Of a DNA stretch of 64,000 nt, positions 28,420 to 38,219 are shown piece by piece. The notes under the pieces are model-generated. The model did not search any database. It worked only from the letters and a program-made list of their open reading frames with translations, and was not told the origin of the DNA. The stretch is taken from the NCBI RefSeq assembly GCF_003989665.1, contig NZ_RZIJ01000024.1, positions 1 through 64,000 on the forward strand, in the 5' to 3' direction. Source of the stretch: Azospirillum doebereinerae (GTDB lineage: Bacteria; Pseudomonadota; Alphaproteobacteria; Azospirillales; Azospirillaceae). A program made the translations under genes and the position numbers. How positions within the stretch are numbered: position 1 is the first letter of the stretch; each line of letters opens with the position of its first letter.

Positions 28420-28447
28420 TTGCGCGGTGTCTGGCATCTGGTATACC
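28420..28447 (+). promoter_or_regulatory. Candidate promoter/operator for the oxalate operon
   Basis: TTGCGC (28420-28425) and TATACC (28442-28447) are spaced 16 bp apart, with a perfect GGTATACC palindrome at 28440-28447 overlapping the -10. GntR/FadR-type regulators favour GGT-N-ACC sites, so the GntR protein encoded 90 bp downstream could bind here. Inference only. Confidence 0.35.
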
Positions 28448-28537
28448 GTATCGATAATTCAAAAACGCCAGTCAGAACGCTCAAAAACGACAACAAGCGG
28501 CGCCGAGGGCGGCGGCGCGCAAAGGGTCGGAAACGCG

Positions 28538-29227
28538 ATGAACCGAGAACGCTTCGCCGTAGAACCGCTGGACCAGGGGATGAGCTTCAAGGCCAAGGCC
28601 TACCAGTCCCTGCGCCACGCCATCACCCAGATGAACATCTACGGCCAGGCCAACGAGATCCGCCTGGACGAGCGCCGCCTGTGCGAGGCGCTCGGCGTCA
28701 GCCGCACGCCGGTCCGCGAAGCCATGGCGCTGCTGGAACAGGAGGGCTTCATCCGCTCGCAGCCGCGCCGCGGCATCTTCGTGGTCCGCAAGAGCAAGGC
28801 GGAACTGGTGGAGATGATCACGGTGTGCGCCGCCCTTGAGGGGATGGCCGCCCGCCTGTTCGTCGAGAACGCCACCGTCGAGAAGCTGGAGATCCTGCAC
28901 CACGCCTTCGACAAATACACCAAGGCCGAATTGGCGCAGCACGTCGCCGAGTATTCGGACGCCAACATCGTCTTTCACCAGAGCATCGTCCAGGCGTCGG
29001 GATCCACGCTGATCGCCGACCTGACCGACCGCTTCTTCATCCACATGCGTGCGATCCGCCGCGTCACGATGGGGATCGGCGACCGCGCCGACCAGTCCAT
29101 CCACGAGCACCGGGAGATCATCGACGCCCTGGCCAGCCGGGACGCCGACCTCGCCGAGCGCCGCGTGCGGGAACACACGCTTGGTCTCGCGCAGTACGTG
29201 GAAAGGCACTGCGATTTCCTCGACTGA
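28538..29227 (+). CDS. GntR family (FadR/FCD) transcriptional regulator
   Basis: 229 residues from ATG 28538 (AAAGGG about 11 nt upstream). N-terminal winged helix: YQSLRHAITQMNIY, LDERRLCEALGVSRTPVREAMALLEQEGFI, then the wing PRRGIFVV. C-terminal FCD domain with metal/ligand residues (EYSDANIVFHQSIVQASG, IHEHREIIDALASRD). It lies just upstream of oxc and frc, so oxalate or oxalyl-CoA/formyl-CoA is a likely effector. Confidence 0.9.
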   Translation: MNRERFAVEPLDQGMSFKAKAYQSLRHAITQMNIYGQANEIRLDERRLCEALGVSRTPVREAMALLEQEGFIRSQPRRGIFVVRKSKAELVEMITVCAALEGMAARLFVENATVEKLEILHHAFDKYTKAELAQHVAEYSDANIVFHQSIVQASGSTLIADLTDRFFIHMRAIRRVTMGIGDRADQSIHEHREIIDALASRDADLAERRVREHTLGLAQYVERHCDFLD

Positions 29228-29269
29228 ACGGACATGAACCTTACAAGAGCCCGGGGAGGAGTTACCCTT

Positions 29270-31039
29270 ATGTCAAGTGCGGCTGCAACACTGGTCAAGA
29301 ACCAAGCCACGGACCAATCCGAAGTCGATGCATCGCCGACGCTGACGGATGGCTTCCAGCTGGTCATCGACGCGCTCAAGCTCAACGGCATCAAGAACCT
29401 GTATTCCGTGCCGGGCATTCCGATCTCGGATCTGCTCCGCATGGCCCAGGCCGAGGGGCTGCGCGTCATCTCCTTCCGCCACGAGCAGAACGCCGGCAAC
29501 GCCGCCGCCATCGCCGGCTTCCTGACCAAGGCGCCGGGCGTCTGCCTGACGGTGTCGGCCCCGGGCTTCCTCAACGGCCTGACCGCGCTGGCCAACGCCA
29601 CCACCAACTGCTTCCCGATGATCCTCATCAGCGGCTCGTCCGAGCGCGAGATCGTCGACCTCCAGCAGGGCGACTACGAGGAGATGGACCAGCTCGCCAT
29701 CGCCAAGCCGCTGTGCAAGGCCGCCTTCCGCATCCTGCACGCCCAGGACATCGGCATCGGCGTGGCGCGCGCCATCCGCGCCGCCGTGTCGGGCCGTCCG
29801 GGCGGCGTCTACCTCGACCTGCCGGCCAAGCTGTTCGCCCAGGTGATCGACGCCGCCGAGGGCGCGCGGTCGCTGGTCAAGGTCATCGACCCGGCCCCGG
29901 CCCAGATCCCCGCCCCCGACGCGGTCACCCGCGCGCTCGACCTGCTGAAGGGCGCCAAGCGTCCGCTGGTCATCTTCGGCAAGGGCGCGGCCTACGCGCA
30001 GGCCGACGAGGAGATCCGTGGCTTCGTCGAGAAAAGCGGCATCCCGTTCCTCCAGATGAGCATGGCCAAGGGCCTGCTGCCCGACACCCACCCGCTCTCG
30101 GCCGGCGCCGCGCGCTCGATGGTGCTGAAGGACGCCGACGTCGTCATGCTGGTCGGCGCCCGGCTGAACTGGCTGCTCTCGCACGGCAAGGGCAAGACCT
30201 GGGGCAAGCCCGGCTCGCAGAAGTTCATCCAGATCGACATCGAGCCGAAGGAGATGGACAGCAACATCGAGATCGCCGCCCCGCTGGTCGGCGACATCGG
30301 CTCCTGCATCGCGGCGCTGCGGAACGGGATCGACTCCGGCTGGACGGTTCCCTCGGCCGAGTGGACCGGCGCGGTGAACGCGCGCAAGGAGGCGAACATC
30401 GCCAAGATGGCGCCCAAGCTGATGAAGAACTCGTCGCCGATGGACTTCCACGGCGCTCTGGGCGCGCTGCGCCGGATCGTCAAGGAACGGCCGGACGCCA
30501 TGCTGGTCAACGAGGGCGCCAACACGCTCGATCTGGCGCGCGGCATCATCGACATGTACGAGCCGCGCAAGCGCCTCGACGTCGGCACCTGGGGCGTGAT
30601 GGGCATCGGCATGGGCTACGCCGTCGCCGCCGCCGTGGAGAGCGGCAAGCCGGTGCTGGCCGTCGAGGGCGACAGCGCCTTCGGCTTCTCCGGCATGGAG
30701 GTGGAGACGATCTGCCGCTACAACCTGCCGGTCTGCATCGTCATCTTCAACAACAACGGCATCTACCGGGGCACCGACGTGAATCCGACCGGCGGCGAGG
30801 ACCCGTCGCCGATGGTCTTCGTCCCCGGCTCCCGCTACGACAAGATGATGGAGGCCTTCGGCGGCGTCGGCGCCAACGTGACCACGCCGGACGAGCTGTA
30901 CAGCGCGGTCAGCGAGGCCATGAACTCCGGCCGTCCGACGCTGATCAACGCGGTGATCGACCCGGCCGCCGGAACCGAGAGCGGCAACATCGGTAGCCTC
31001 AATCCGCAGAGCGCGGTCCGCAAAGGCCCGGCCACTTAA
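29270..31039 (+). CDS. oxc: Oxalyl-CoA decarboxylase
   Basis: 589 residues from ATG 29270 (GGGGAGGA at 29252-29259). This thiamine diphosphate enzyme converts oxalyl-CoA to formyl-CoA and CO2. [20 protein letters not shown] with VPGIPISDL matches the family start, [16 protein letters not shown] carries the ThDP-activating Glu, and the ThDP/Mg motif is [23 protein letters not shown]...NNNG. Family-typical [17 protein letters not shown] is present. A slightly longer N-terminus (about 20 residues) than the Oxalobacter enzyme is noted. Confidence 0.95.
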   Translation: MSSAAATLVKNQATDQSEVDASPTLTDGFQLVIDALKLNGIKNLYSVPGIPISDLLRMAQAEGLRVISFRHEQNAGNAAAIAGFLTKAPGVCLTVSAPGFLNGLTALANATTNCFPMILISGSSEREIVDLQQGDYEEMDQLAIAKPLCKAAFRILHAQDIGIGVARAIRAAVSGRPGGVYLDLPAKLFAQVIDAAEGARSLVKVIDPAPAQIPAPDAVTRALDLLKGAKRPLVIFGKGAAYAQADEEIRGFVEKSGIPFLQMSMAKGLLPDTHPLSAGAARSMVLKDADVVMLVGARLNWLLSHGKGKTWGKPGSQKFIQIDIEPKEMDSNIEIAAPLVGDIGSCIAALRNGIDSGWTVPSAEWTGAVNARKEANIAKMAPKLMKNSSPMDFHGALGALRRIVKERPDAMLVNEGANTLDLARGIIDMYEPRKRLDVGTWGVMGIGMGYAVAAAVESGKPVLAVEGDSAFGFSGMEVETICRYNLPVCIVIFNNNGIYRGTDVNPTGGEDPSPMVFVPGSRYDKMMEAFGGVGANVTTPDELYSAVSEAMNSGRPTLINAVIDPAAGTESGNIGSLNPQSAVRKGPAT

Positions 31040-31093
31040 AAACAATCACCGACAATCGACCATCACGGGACCATAGGTCAGGGGGAGAGATAC

Positions 31094-32368
31094 ATGGGCA
31101 AGGCACTTGAGGGTGTGCGAATTCTCGACTTCACCCATGTGCAGTCGGGACCGACCTGCACGCAGCTGCTCGCCTGGTTCGGCGCGGACGTCATCAAGGT
31201 CGAGCGGCCGGGCGAGGGGGACATCACCCGCAGCCAGCTGCGCGACCTGCCGGACGCCGACAGCCTGTATTTCACCATGCTGAACCACAACAAGCGGTCC
31301 ATCACGCTCGACACCAAGACGCCCAAGGGCAAGGAGGTGCTGGAGTCGCTGATCAGGACCTGCGACGTGATGGTCGAAAACTTCGCGCCCGGCGTGCTGG
31401 AGCGCATGGGTTTCCCCTGGGAGCGCATTCAGGAGCTGAACCCGGCGATGATCGTCGCGTCGGTCAAGGGCTTCGGTCCGGGGCCGTACGAGGACTGCAA
31501 GGTCTACGAGAACGTCGCCCAATGCGCGGGCGGCGCCGCCTCCACCACCGGCTTCGACGACGGACCGCCGATGGTGACCGGCGCGCAGATCGGCGACAGC
31601 GGCACCGGGCTGCATCTGGCGCTCGGCATCGTCACGGCGCTCTACCAGCGCAAGGCGACCGGCCGGGGCCAGAAGGTGCTGGCGGCCATGCAGGACAGCG
31701 TGCTGAACCTGTGCCGGGTCAAGCTGCGCGACCAGCAGCGCCTGGCCCACGGGCCGATGAAGGAATACCCGCAATACCCCAACGGCGAGTTCGGCGACAC
31801 GGTGCCGCGCGCCGGCAACGCGTCGGGCGGCGGCCAGCCGGGCTGGATCCTGAAGTGCCGGGGCTGGGAGACCGACCCCAACGCCTACATCTACTTCATC
31901 GCCCAGGCCCCGGTGTGGAAGTCGATCTGCAAGGTGATCGGCCGCGAGGAGTGGATCGCCGATCCCGACTACGCCACCCCGGCCGCCCGGCTGCCGCGCC
32001 TGAAGGCCATCTTCGCGACGGTGGAGGAGTGGACCCAGACCAAGACCAAGTTCGAGGTCATGGACATCCTCAACGAGTACGACATCCCCTGCGGCCCGAT
32101 CCTGTCGATGAAGGAGATCGCCGAGGATCAATCGCTCTACGCCACCGGCACGCTGGTCGAGGTTCCCCACCCGACGCGCGGCAGCTACCTGACGGTCGGC
32201 AACCCGATCAAGCTGTCGGACAGCCCGACCGAGGTGACGCGCTCCCCGCTGCTGGGCGAGCACACCGACGAGATCCTGCGCGACGTGCTGGGTTTCGACG
32301 AGCGCAGCATTTTGGAAATCCGCGACAGCGGCGCGCTCGGCCTCGTGGAGCGCATGGCGGCGGAGTGA
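31094..32368 (+). CDS. frc: Formyl-CoA:oxalate CoA-transferase
   Basis: 424 residues, close to the 428 of the Oxalobacter enzyme. Class III CoA-transferase that moves CoA from formyl-CoA to oxalate, regenerating oxalyl-CoA for the decarboxylase. [35 protein letters not shown], and [20 protein letters not shown] are diagnostic; the catalytic Asp lies in [11 protein letters not shown]...[27 protein letters not shown] precedes the start. A type C repeat follows before sucC. Confidence 0.95.
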   Translation: MGKALEGVRILDFTHVQSGPTCTQLLAWFGADVIKVERPGEGDITRSQLRDLPDADSLYFTMLNHNKRSITLDTKTPKGKEVLESLIRTCDVMVENFAPGVLERMGFPWERIQELNPAMIVASVKGFGPGPYEDCKVYENVAQCAGGAASTTGFDDGPPMVTGAQIGDSGTGLHLALGIVTALYQRKATGRGQKVLAAMQDSVLNLCRVKLRDQQRLAHGPMKEYPQYPNGEFGDTVPRAGNASGGGQPGWILKCRGWETDPNAYIYFIAQAPVWKSICKVIGREEWIADPDYATPAARLPRLKAIFATVEEWTQTKTKFEVMDILNEYDIPCGPILSMKEIAEDQSLYATGTLVEVPHPTRGSYLTVGNPIKLSDSPTEVTRSPLLGEHTDEILRDVLGFDERSILEIRDSGALGLVERMAAE

Positions 32369-32414
32369 TTTGAAAGTTTCTCTCCCCTTGCGGGGTTTGG
32401 GTGATCGCTTTTGT

Positions 32415-32570
32415 CTCCCTCTCCCGCCCCGGGAGAGGGAAGGGGCCCGCCGCGCAGCGGTGGGAAGGGTGAGGGGCTATCGGGACATGGATCAAGTCCC
32501 ACGCCCGCTCGCCCCTCACCCTCCACATGCTTTGCATGGGTCCCCTCCCTCTCCCGGGGCGGGAGAGGGC
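32415..32570. repeat. Palindromic intergenic repeat, type C
   Basis: Outer arms CTCCCTCTCCCGCCCCGGGA and CCCTCTCCCGGGGCGGGAGA each self-fold, and inner arms GGAAGGGTGAGGGGC / GCCCCTCACCCTCC pair across a central CGGGACATGG...CACGCCCG loop. It lies within the frc-sucC intercistronic gap. Confidence 0.8.
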
Positions 32571-32629
32571 TTTGGCACCGTACTCAGCCGTTTTCAAAAG
32601 AACATCCCCGACAGGGAACCAAGACCACC

Positions 32630-33829
32630 ATGAACATCCATGAGTATCAGGCCAAGGAGCTGCTGAAGGCGTACGGCGTCGCCGTGCCGCGCGGCGGTGT
32701 GGCCTACACGGCGGAAGAGGCCGAGACGGTCGCCAGAGAACTGGGCGGCCCGGTCTGGGTCGTGAAGTCCCAGATCCACGCCGGCGGCCGTGGCGCCGGG
32801 CGCTTCCAGGACAACCCGGACGGCAAGGGCGGCGTCCGCGTCGTCAAATCCGTCGAGGAGGTCGGCCGCAACGCCGCCGAGATGCTGAACCACGTGCTGG
32901 TCACCAAGCAGACCGGCCCGGCGGGCAAGGAGGTCAAGCGCCTCTACGTCGAGGAAGGCGCCGACATCAAGCGCGAGCTGTACCTCGGCCTGCTGACCGA
33001 CCGTGCGTCGGGCCGGGTCACCATCATCGCCTCGACCGAAGGCGGCATGGAGATCGAGGAGGTCGCCCACAACACGCCGGAGAAGATCGTCAAGGTCGCC
33101 ATCGATCCGGTCACCGGCATCCAGGGCTACCACACCCGCAGGATCGCCTTCGCCCTCGGGCTCGAAGGCAAGCAGGTCGGCTCGGCCGCCAAGTTCATCG
33201 CCGCCGCCTACAAGGCCTTCGTCGAGCTGGACTGCGCCATCGTCGAGATCAACCCGCTGATCGTCACCGGTTCGGGCGACATCCTGGCGCTCGACGCCAA
33301 GATGAGCTTCGACGACAACGCGCTGTTCCGCCACAAGGACGTGGCCGCCCTGCGCGACGAGGCCGAGGAGGACCCGGCGGAGATCGAGGCGGCCAGGCAC
33401 GACCTCAACTACGTCAAGCTCGACGGCAACATCGGCTGCATGGTGAACGGCGCCGGTCTGGCGATGGCCACCATGGACATCATCAAGCTGTACGGCGGCG
33501 AGCCGGCCAACTTCCTCGACGTCGGCGGCGGCGCCACCAAGGAGCGCGTGACGGCGGCCTTCAAGCTGATCCTCTCGGACAGCAACGTCGAGGGCATCCT
33601 GGTCAACATCTTCGGCGGCATCATGCGCTGCGACGTGATCGCCGAGGGCGTCGTCGCGGCCGCGCGCGAGGTGCACCTGCACGTTCCGCTGGTCGTCCGC
33701 CTGGAGGGCACCAACGTCACGCTGGGCAAGGAGATCCTCGCCGACTCCGGCCTGCCCATCGTTTCCGCCGACAATCTGGCCGACGCCGCCGACAAGATCG
33801 TCGCCGCCGTGGTGAAGGAAGCCGCCTGA
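32630..33829 (+). CDS. sucC: Succinyl-CoA synthetase beta subunit
   Basis: 399 residues from ATG 32630 (the longer frame upstream runs through the repeat and is not coding). ATP-grasp domain with [29 protein letters not shown], and the C-terminal [11 protein letters not shown] and [13 protein letters not shown]. Forms the SucCD ligase (succinate + CoA + NTP). Malate-CoA ligase is a relative, but the N-terminal sequence fits SucC better. Its position in the oxalate cassette suggests it supplies succinyl-CoA as a CoA donor for oxalate activation; this is inference. Confidence 0.88.
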   Translation: MNIHEYQAKELLKAYGVAVPRGGVAYTAEEAETVARELGGPVWVVKSQIHAGGRGAGRFQDNPDGKGGVRVVKSVEEVGRNAAEMLNHVLVTKQTGPAGKEVKRLYVEEGADIKRELYLGLLTDRASGRVTIIASTEGGMEIEEVAHNTPEKIVKVAIDPVTGIQGYHTRRIAFALGLEGKQVGSAAKFIAAAYKAFVELDCAIVEINPLIVTGSGDILALDAKMSFDDNALFRHKDVAALRDEAEEDPAEIEAARHDLNYVKLDGNIGCMVNGAGLAMATMDIIKLYGGEPANFLDVGGGATKERVTAAFKLILSDSNVEGILVNIFGGIMRCDVIAEGVVAAAREVHLHVPLVVRLEGTNVTLGKEILADSGLPIVSADNLADAADKIVAAVVKEAA

Positions 33830-34704
33830 TGGCCGTTCTCGTCGACAAGAACACGAAGGTGATCTGCCAGGGCTTCACCGGAGCCCAGGGCACCTTCCAC
33901 TCCGAACAGGCCATCGCCTACGGGACCCGCCTCGTCGGCGGCGTCACGCCGGGCAAGGGCGGCTCGACCCATCTCGACCGCCCGATCTTCGACACGGTGG
34001 CCGACGCGGTGGCGAAGACCAGCGCCAACGCGTCGGTGATCTACGTGCCGCCGCCGTTCGCGGCCGACGCGATCCTGGAGGCCATCGACGCCGGAATCCC
34101 GCTGGTGGTCTGCATCACCGAGGGCATCCCGGTGCTCGACATGGTGCGGGTCAAGCGGGCGCTGAACGGCTCGGCCACCCGGCTGATCGGCCCGAACTGC
34201 CCCGGCATCATCACGCCCGACGAATGCAAGATCGGCATCATGCCGGGCCACATCCACAAGCGCGGCAAGATCGGCATCGTCTCACGCTCCGGCACGCTGA
34301 CCTACGAGGCGGTGGCGCAGACCACGGCGGCGGGGCTGGGACAGACGACCTGCATCGGCATCGGCGGCGATCCCGTCAACGGGACCAGCTTCGTGGACAG
34401 CCTGGAGCTGTTCGTGAAGGACCCGGAGACCGAGGGCATCATCATGATCGGCGAGATCGGCGGCGACGCCGAGGTCAAGGGCGCCGAGTTCCTCAAGGCG
34501 TCCGGTACGAAGAAGCCGGTCGTCGGCTTCATCGCCGGCCGCACGGCCCCGCCGGGCCGCCGCATGGGCCACGCCGGCGCGGTGATCTCGGGCGGCAACG
34601 ACACCGCCGACTTCAAGATCGATTTCATGAAGTCGGTCGGCATCGCCGTCGCCGACAGCCCCGCTTCGCTTGGCTCGACCATGCTGAAGGCGATGAACGG
34701 CTGA
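33829..34704 (+). CDS. sucD: Succinyl-CoA synthetase alpha subunit
   Basis: 291 residues. TGATG overlap with sucC. CoA-binding start [32 protein letters not shown], and the phosphorylated histidine in [13 protein letters not shown]. Length and motifs normal. A second, TCA-cycle copy would be expected elsewhere in the genome if this one is dedicated to oxalate metabolism. Confidence 0.93.
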   Translation: MAVLVDKNTKVICQGFTGAQGTFHSEQAIAYGTRLVGGVTPGKGGSTHLDRPIFDTVADAVAKTSANASVIYVPPPFAADAILEAIDAGIPLVVCITEGIPVLDMVRVKRALNGSATRLIGPNCPGIITPDECKIGIMPGHIHKRGKIGIVSRSGTLTYEAVAQTTAAGLGQTTCIGIGGDPVNGTSFVDSLELFVKDPETEGIIMIGEIGGDAEVKGAEFLKASGTKKPVVGFIAGRTAPPGRRMGHAGAVISGGNDTADFKIDFMKSVGIAVADSPASLGSTMLKAMNG

Positions 34705-34809
34705 CGAGGACTTTTCCACCCACGGGAACGCCGGGGAGCGGTTCCACGGCGTCCCACCCGAACGAACCACAGGCGTGATCCACGCGCCGGACCACCGAGG
34801 GAGACGGAC

Positions 34810-35697
34810 ATGAAAGCGCAAGCCCAAACGCGAACGGCAACCCGCCGGATCATCCACGACAATCCCCAGGACGGCGCCGCCGCCATCATCAAGACCGCCG
34901 TCGTGAAGACCGACGACGCCAAGGCCGAGCGCGGGCAGGTGGTGCAATCGCTCTGCCGGGCGCTCAGCATCCTGACGATCCTGGGCGAGGCCGACAGCCC
35001 GCTCAGCCTGACCGAGATCGCCGACCTCGCCGACCTGTCGCCCTCCACCACGCATCGGCTGCTGACGACGCTGCAATACGAGCGCTACGTCCGCTTCGAC
35101 CAGAGCGCGCGGGGCTGGGTGGTCGGCGTCCAGGCCTACATGACCGGCACCAATTTCCTGAAGACCCGCAACCTCGTCGACGTCGCCCGGCCGCGCATGC
35201 GCCGGCTGATGGAGGAAAGCAGCGAGATCGTGAACCTCGCCGTCGAGGAGAATGGGGAGGCCATCTATCTGGCCCGCGTCGGCGGCCCGCGCGTGGCCCA
35301 GGCCGCCGTGCCGCAGGCCGAGCGCACGCTGCTGCATTGCTCGGCCGTCGGCAAGGCGCTGCTGGCCGGCATGCCGGAGACCAAGGTCCAGGCCATCGTC
35401 ACCCAGCGCGGCATGCACCAGTTCACCCGCAGCACCCTGTCGTCGCTGCCGGCGCTGCACCGCGACCTGACGCTGATCCGCAACCGGGGCTACGCGCTCG
35501 ACCAGGAGGAGCGGGTGTCCGGCCTGCGCTGCATCGCCGCTCCGATCTTCGACGAGAACGCCCGCGTGATGGGCGCGCTCTCCGTCTCCGGCTCCACCCG
35601 GCGCATGGAGGACGCGCGCGTCCTGGCGCTCGGCGAGATGGTCAAGCGCGCCGCCGCCGCCGTCACCATGGAGATCGGCGGGCGCATCCCCGGTTGA
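34810..35697 (+). CDS. IclR family transcriptional regulator
   Basis: 295 residues; GAGGGAGAC before ATG 34810. An unusual N-terminal extension of about 40 residues precedes the winged helix (LCRALSILTILGEADSPLSL, TEIADLADLSPSTTHRLLTTL). The C-terminal IclR effector domain has LHCSAVGKALLAGMPE and GLRCIAAPIFDENARVMGALSVSG. It is the last gene of the oxalate cassette, directly before a strong terminator, and may sense a C2 acid or its CoA ester. Confidence 0.9.
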   Translation: MKAQAQTRTATRRIIHDNPQDGAAAIIKTAVVKTDDAKAERGQVVQSLCRALSILTILGEADSPLSLTEIADLADLSPSTTHRLLTTLQYERYVRFDQSARGWVVGVQAYMTGTNFLKTRNLVDVARPRMRRLMEESSEIVNLAVEENGEAIYLARVGGPRVAQAAVPQAERTLLHCSAVGKALLAGMPETKVQAIVTQRGMHQFTRSTLSSLPALHRDLTLIRNRGYALDQEERVSGLRCIAAPIFDENARVMGALSVSGSTRRMEDARVLALGEMVKRAAAAVTMEIGGRIPG

Positions 35698-35788
35698 CTG
35701 CCCTACGGCGGCAGCCCTGATTTGAACAGAACGCCAAGAGCCGGAGGGTCTACGGTTCCCGTCCGGCATTTCCTCCCTGGCGCACTTG

Positions 35789-35819
35789 GGCCGCGTTCCT
35801 CAAGGAACGCGGCCTTTTT
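35789..35819 (+). terminator. Rho-independent terminator after the IclR gene
   Basis: GGCCGCGTTCC / GGAACGCGGCC, an 11-bp perfect stem with a TCAA loop, followed by five T. It closes the rightward oxalate operon. Confidence 0.85.
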
Positions 35820-35859
35820 CTGCGCCGGATTCAAGTTTCCATGGAATGGAAAAACATCC

Positions 35860-36001
35860 GAATCCTGGGATGATATTTGGGAATCGGTGCGATTGTGGCT
35901 GCGGGAAAGGGGTTCCTTTCTCATCGGGCGGATGTGTTGTTTTGCATGTTCGCGCTTCTCTCGGATACTGGCCGCGCCGTCACCGGCGCGGCCATTTTTT
36001 T
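35860..36001 (+). ncRNA. Candidate small RNA ending in a strong terminator
   Basis: Between two + strand terminators, with no coding sequence. The 3' end is TGGCCGCGCCG-TCAC-CGGCGCGGCCA (35969-35994) plus seven T. Upstream is a second hairpin GAAAGG-GGTT-CCTTTC (35910-35925). Because transcription from the operon should already stop at 35819, the second terminator implies a separate transcript of roughly 100-140 nt. The 5' end is unknown. Confidence 0.35.
35969..36001 (+). terminator. Second rho-independent terminator, + strand
   Basis: 11-bp GC-rich stem (35969-35979 with 35984-35994) and a T7 tract, three bases before the end of the oppositely oriented pirin gene. Read leftward it has no T tract, so it does not terminate pirin. 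Confidence 0.75.
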
Positions 36002-36003
36002 CT

Positions 36004-36702
36004 TCAAGCCAGATCGAACACCAGCACCTCGGCGAGATCGGCCTGATCGAGGATCACCGCCTCCTCGTGGCTGAACGCCGCGCCGTCGCCTTCCTTCAGC
36101 AGCGTGCCGTTCACATGCACCTGACCGCGCGCCACCTGGACCCAGGCGTGGCGGCCGGGGCGCAGGGTGAGGCGGGCGCTCTCCGCGCCGTCCAGCAGGG
36201 CGGCGTGGAGATCCACGTCCTGGTGGATCTCCACGCTGCCGTCCCGCCCGTCCCGCGACCCCACCAGCCGCAGCTTGCCACGCTTCTCGGACTCGCCGTA
36301 GGTCTTCTGCTCATAGCCGGGGGCGATGCCGTTGGCTTCCGGCAGGATCCAGATCTGCAGGAAATGCAGGGAGTCGGTCTGCGACGCGTTGTACTCGCTG
36401 TGGCGGATGCCGCGCCCGGCGCTCATGCGCTGCACCTCGCCGGGCCGGATGACCGAGCCGGTGCCGATGGAATCCTTGTGCTCCAGCGCGCCACTCAGCA
36501 CGTAGGACAGGATCTCCATGTTGGCGTGGCCGTGGGTGGGGAAGCCGGCGCCGGGGATCACGCGGTCCTCGTTGATGACGCGCAGCGCCCGGAACCCCAT
36601 CTGGCGCGGGTCGTGGAAGTGGCCGAAGGAGAAGGTGTGGCTGCTGTTCAGCCAACCCATGTTGGCGACACCGCGCTCGTCCCGATGACGGATCGTGATC
36701 AT
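36004..36702 (-). CDS. Pirin family protein
   Basis: 232 residues from ATG 36702, supported by AAGGAGGG in the leader. Cupin metal motif HTFSFGHFHDP, and the metal-binding PTHGHANMEILSYVLSG and GRGIRHSEYN are intact, as in YhhW-type pirins that bind Fe/Ni and can act as quercetin 2,3-dioxygenases or redox sensors. Actual substrate unknown. Confidence 0.9.
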   Translation of the reverse strand: MITIRHRDERGVANMGWLNSSHTFSFGHFHDPRQMGFRALRVINEDRVIPGAGFPTHGHANMEILSYVLSGALEHKDSIGTGSVIRPGEVQRMSAGRGIRHSEYNASQTDSLHFLQIWILPEANGIAPGYEQKTYGESEKRGKLRLVGSRDGRDGSVEIHQDVDLHAALLDGAESARLTLRPGRHAWVQVARGQVHVNGTLLKEGDGAAFSHEEAVILDQADLAEVLVFDLA

Positions 36703-37021
36703 GATGAAACCCTCCTTGCCCTCTGGGCCGTGGCCCAACGGGCCGTTTCGTTGACACATCATGTGGCAACCGGCCCGTCAGGAACAATTGTGCGAATATG
36801 CACATGATTGTTCTGTTTATGGGGACAATAGGGGAGATGTTTCGTGTCTGGAGCGAGTGGCCCTTCTCCCCTTGAGGGAGAAGGGTTGGGATGAGGGGTA
36901 TTCGCCGTAGGCGAAGGCGAGGAGACTTGCGCCCCCTCACCCAACCCCTCTCCCTCAAGGGGAGAGGGGCTTTACGGAATCACCAGCATGCATGCAGGAG
37001 ATGTGTGAAGACCTCTAGGCC
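36703..37021. promoter_or_regulatory. 319-bp gap holding the pirin promoter and a repeat
   Basis: The segment 36770-36835 (ACAATTGTGCGAATATGCAC region) is AT-rich and probably contains the leftward pirin promoter. The rest is the type A repeat. No gene is evident. Confidence 0.4.
36860..36973. repeat. Palindromic intergenic repeat, type A (inverted orientation)
   Basis: CCCTTCTCCCCTTGAGGGAG ... CGCCGTAGGCG ... CTCTCCCTCAAGGGGAGAGG. Same element as after serC and purA, but in opposite order. Located 3' of the leftward nucleoside permease-family gene. Confidence 0.8.
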
Positions 37022-38032
37022 TCAGGGCGCTGGCACGCCCGCCTGCCATTGGTCCCAATGGGCGACGATGTGGTCGGTCATCCGGGCGCCGACCGTCGCG
37101 ACGTTCTCCACCGTCTCGGCGAAGCCGCCGGCCGTCTCGCCGGGCTTGGGGTCGAGGTGCTGGAGGGTGGTCTCGTTCGGGTTCCCCTGGTCGAAGTTGA
37201 CCGCGCCGCGCAGGCTCATGACGCGGTCCGAGCCGAGCGAGCGCTTGATGACCAGCGTGATCGCCGCCGCCTCCATCTCGGTGATCACGTAGTCGTCGGC
37301 GCCGTAGAGCTTGGCGATGTACTGCGCCTGCTCCGACATGCCGGGGCCGTGGAAGAAGGTGTCGCCGGTCATGTGGGTGCCGGTGCCGACGAAGGGGGCG
37401 CGGCGGGCGGCCTCCTGCGGGTAGCGTTGGCGGTAGGCCTTGGCGGAATCGGAATCCTTCAGCGGCGTGTCGGCGGTCAGCTTCATCGCCCAGTTGACCA
37501 GGGCGGGGTTCATTTGGAACAGACGCACCGCCTCGTAGCCCTTGCGCGGCATGAAGGTCGGCTCGCCGGCCTTGTTCTCCTCCGGCGCCCAGCGGTGGCC
37601 CAGATCGTAGTCCACCACCCAGCTCGCCCAGTTGACCTCGCCGATGGTGCCGCGCGACGGCGGGGTGCCGGCGACGCCGGAGATGATGAAATAGGCCTGC
37701 GACAGGTCGAACTGCGGGTTCAGCAGGATGGCCTGCATCGACGCCGAGGAGCTGACCTTGCCCATGCCGAGCACGGCGCCGCACACCCCGTCGGCGTTGC
37801 AGTGGACCGGGTTGGGCGCGCCCTTGACGGCGATGGGCTCGCTGGCCTGCCAGTAGCGCTCGTACCAGTTCTGGAACTCGCCGGCGCGGTCGCCGGTGTT
37901 CTTGCCGATCTCGAACATGGCCCCGACGAAGACCTTGACCTTGATCGGCTCCGCCGCGTGAGCGGCCGTGCCGAGTCCCACAAGCAAGAAGGAAGACAGG
38001 GCGAGACGCCGGAAACCGCCTGCAATCGACAC
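37022..38032 (-). CDS. Purine nucleoside permease (NUP) family protein, exported
   Basis: 336 residues from GTG 38032, preferred because ACGGAG lies 8 nt upstream and a signal peptide (FRRLALSSFLLVGLGTAAHAAEP) follows at once; ATG 38065 is an alternative. NUP-family motifs: KVFVGAMFEIGKNTGDRAGEFQNWYERYW, FIISGVAGTPPSRGTIGEVNWASWVVD, TGTHMTGDTFFHG, and VITEMEAAAITLVIKR. The fold is nucleoside-phosphorylase-like; despite the name the bacterial proteins look soluble and periplasmic. Function uncertain. Confidence 0.85.
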   Translation of the reverse strand: MSIAGGFRRLALSSFLLVGLGTAAHAAEPIKVKVFVGAMFEIGKNTGDRAGEFQNWYERYWQASEPIAVKGAPNPVHCNADGVCGAVLGMGKVSSSASMQAILLNPQFDLSQAYFIISGVAGTPPSRGTIGEVNWASWVVDYDLGHRWAPEENKAGEPTFMPRKGYEAVRLFQMNPALVNWAMKLTADTPLKDSDSAKAYRQRYPQEAARRAPFVGTGTHMTGDTFFHGPGMSEQAQYIAKLYGADDYVITEMEAAAITLVIKRSLGSDRVMSLRGAVNFDQGNPNETTLQHLDPKPGETAGGFAETVENVATVGARMTDHIVAHWDQWQAGVPAP

Positions 38033-38219
38033 GATCGAACTCCGTTGAAAGACTGATGGCTGCATAATGGAGTATGAGATCGACACAGTCAAATCTGCGA
38101 TGGAGGCGCGCCTTGATTGCGTTGCGAGAGTTCCGGTATTTTCAGCAATTTACGACAATCGGCGACAGGCGGCCGATGTTCTTCCAGGGTGTGGAAAAGT
38201 GCGGCCGCCGCGTCTCCGT

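Noticed and set aside
23686-28437. Very long leftward open frame (over 1500 codons) antisense to the glycosyltransferases
   Set aside because: It mirrors codon position use of the real genes, is rich in Arg/Gln/Gly/His with no motif, and spans several genes. Typical of GC-rich antisense frames.
29228-29269. Separate promoter for oxc
   Set aside because: The 42-bp gap shows only a ribosome site; no -35/-10 pair is evident, so co-transcription with the GntR gene is simpler.
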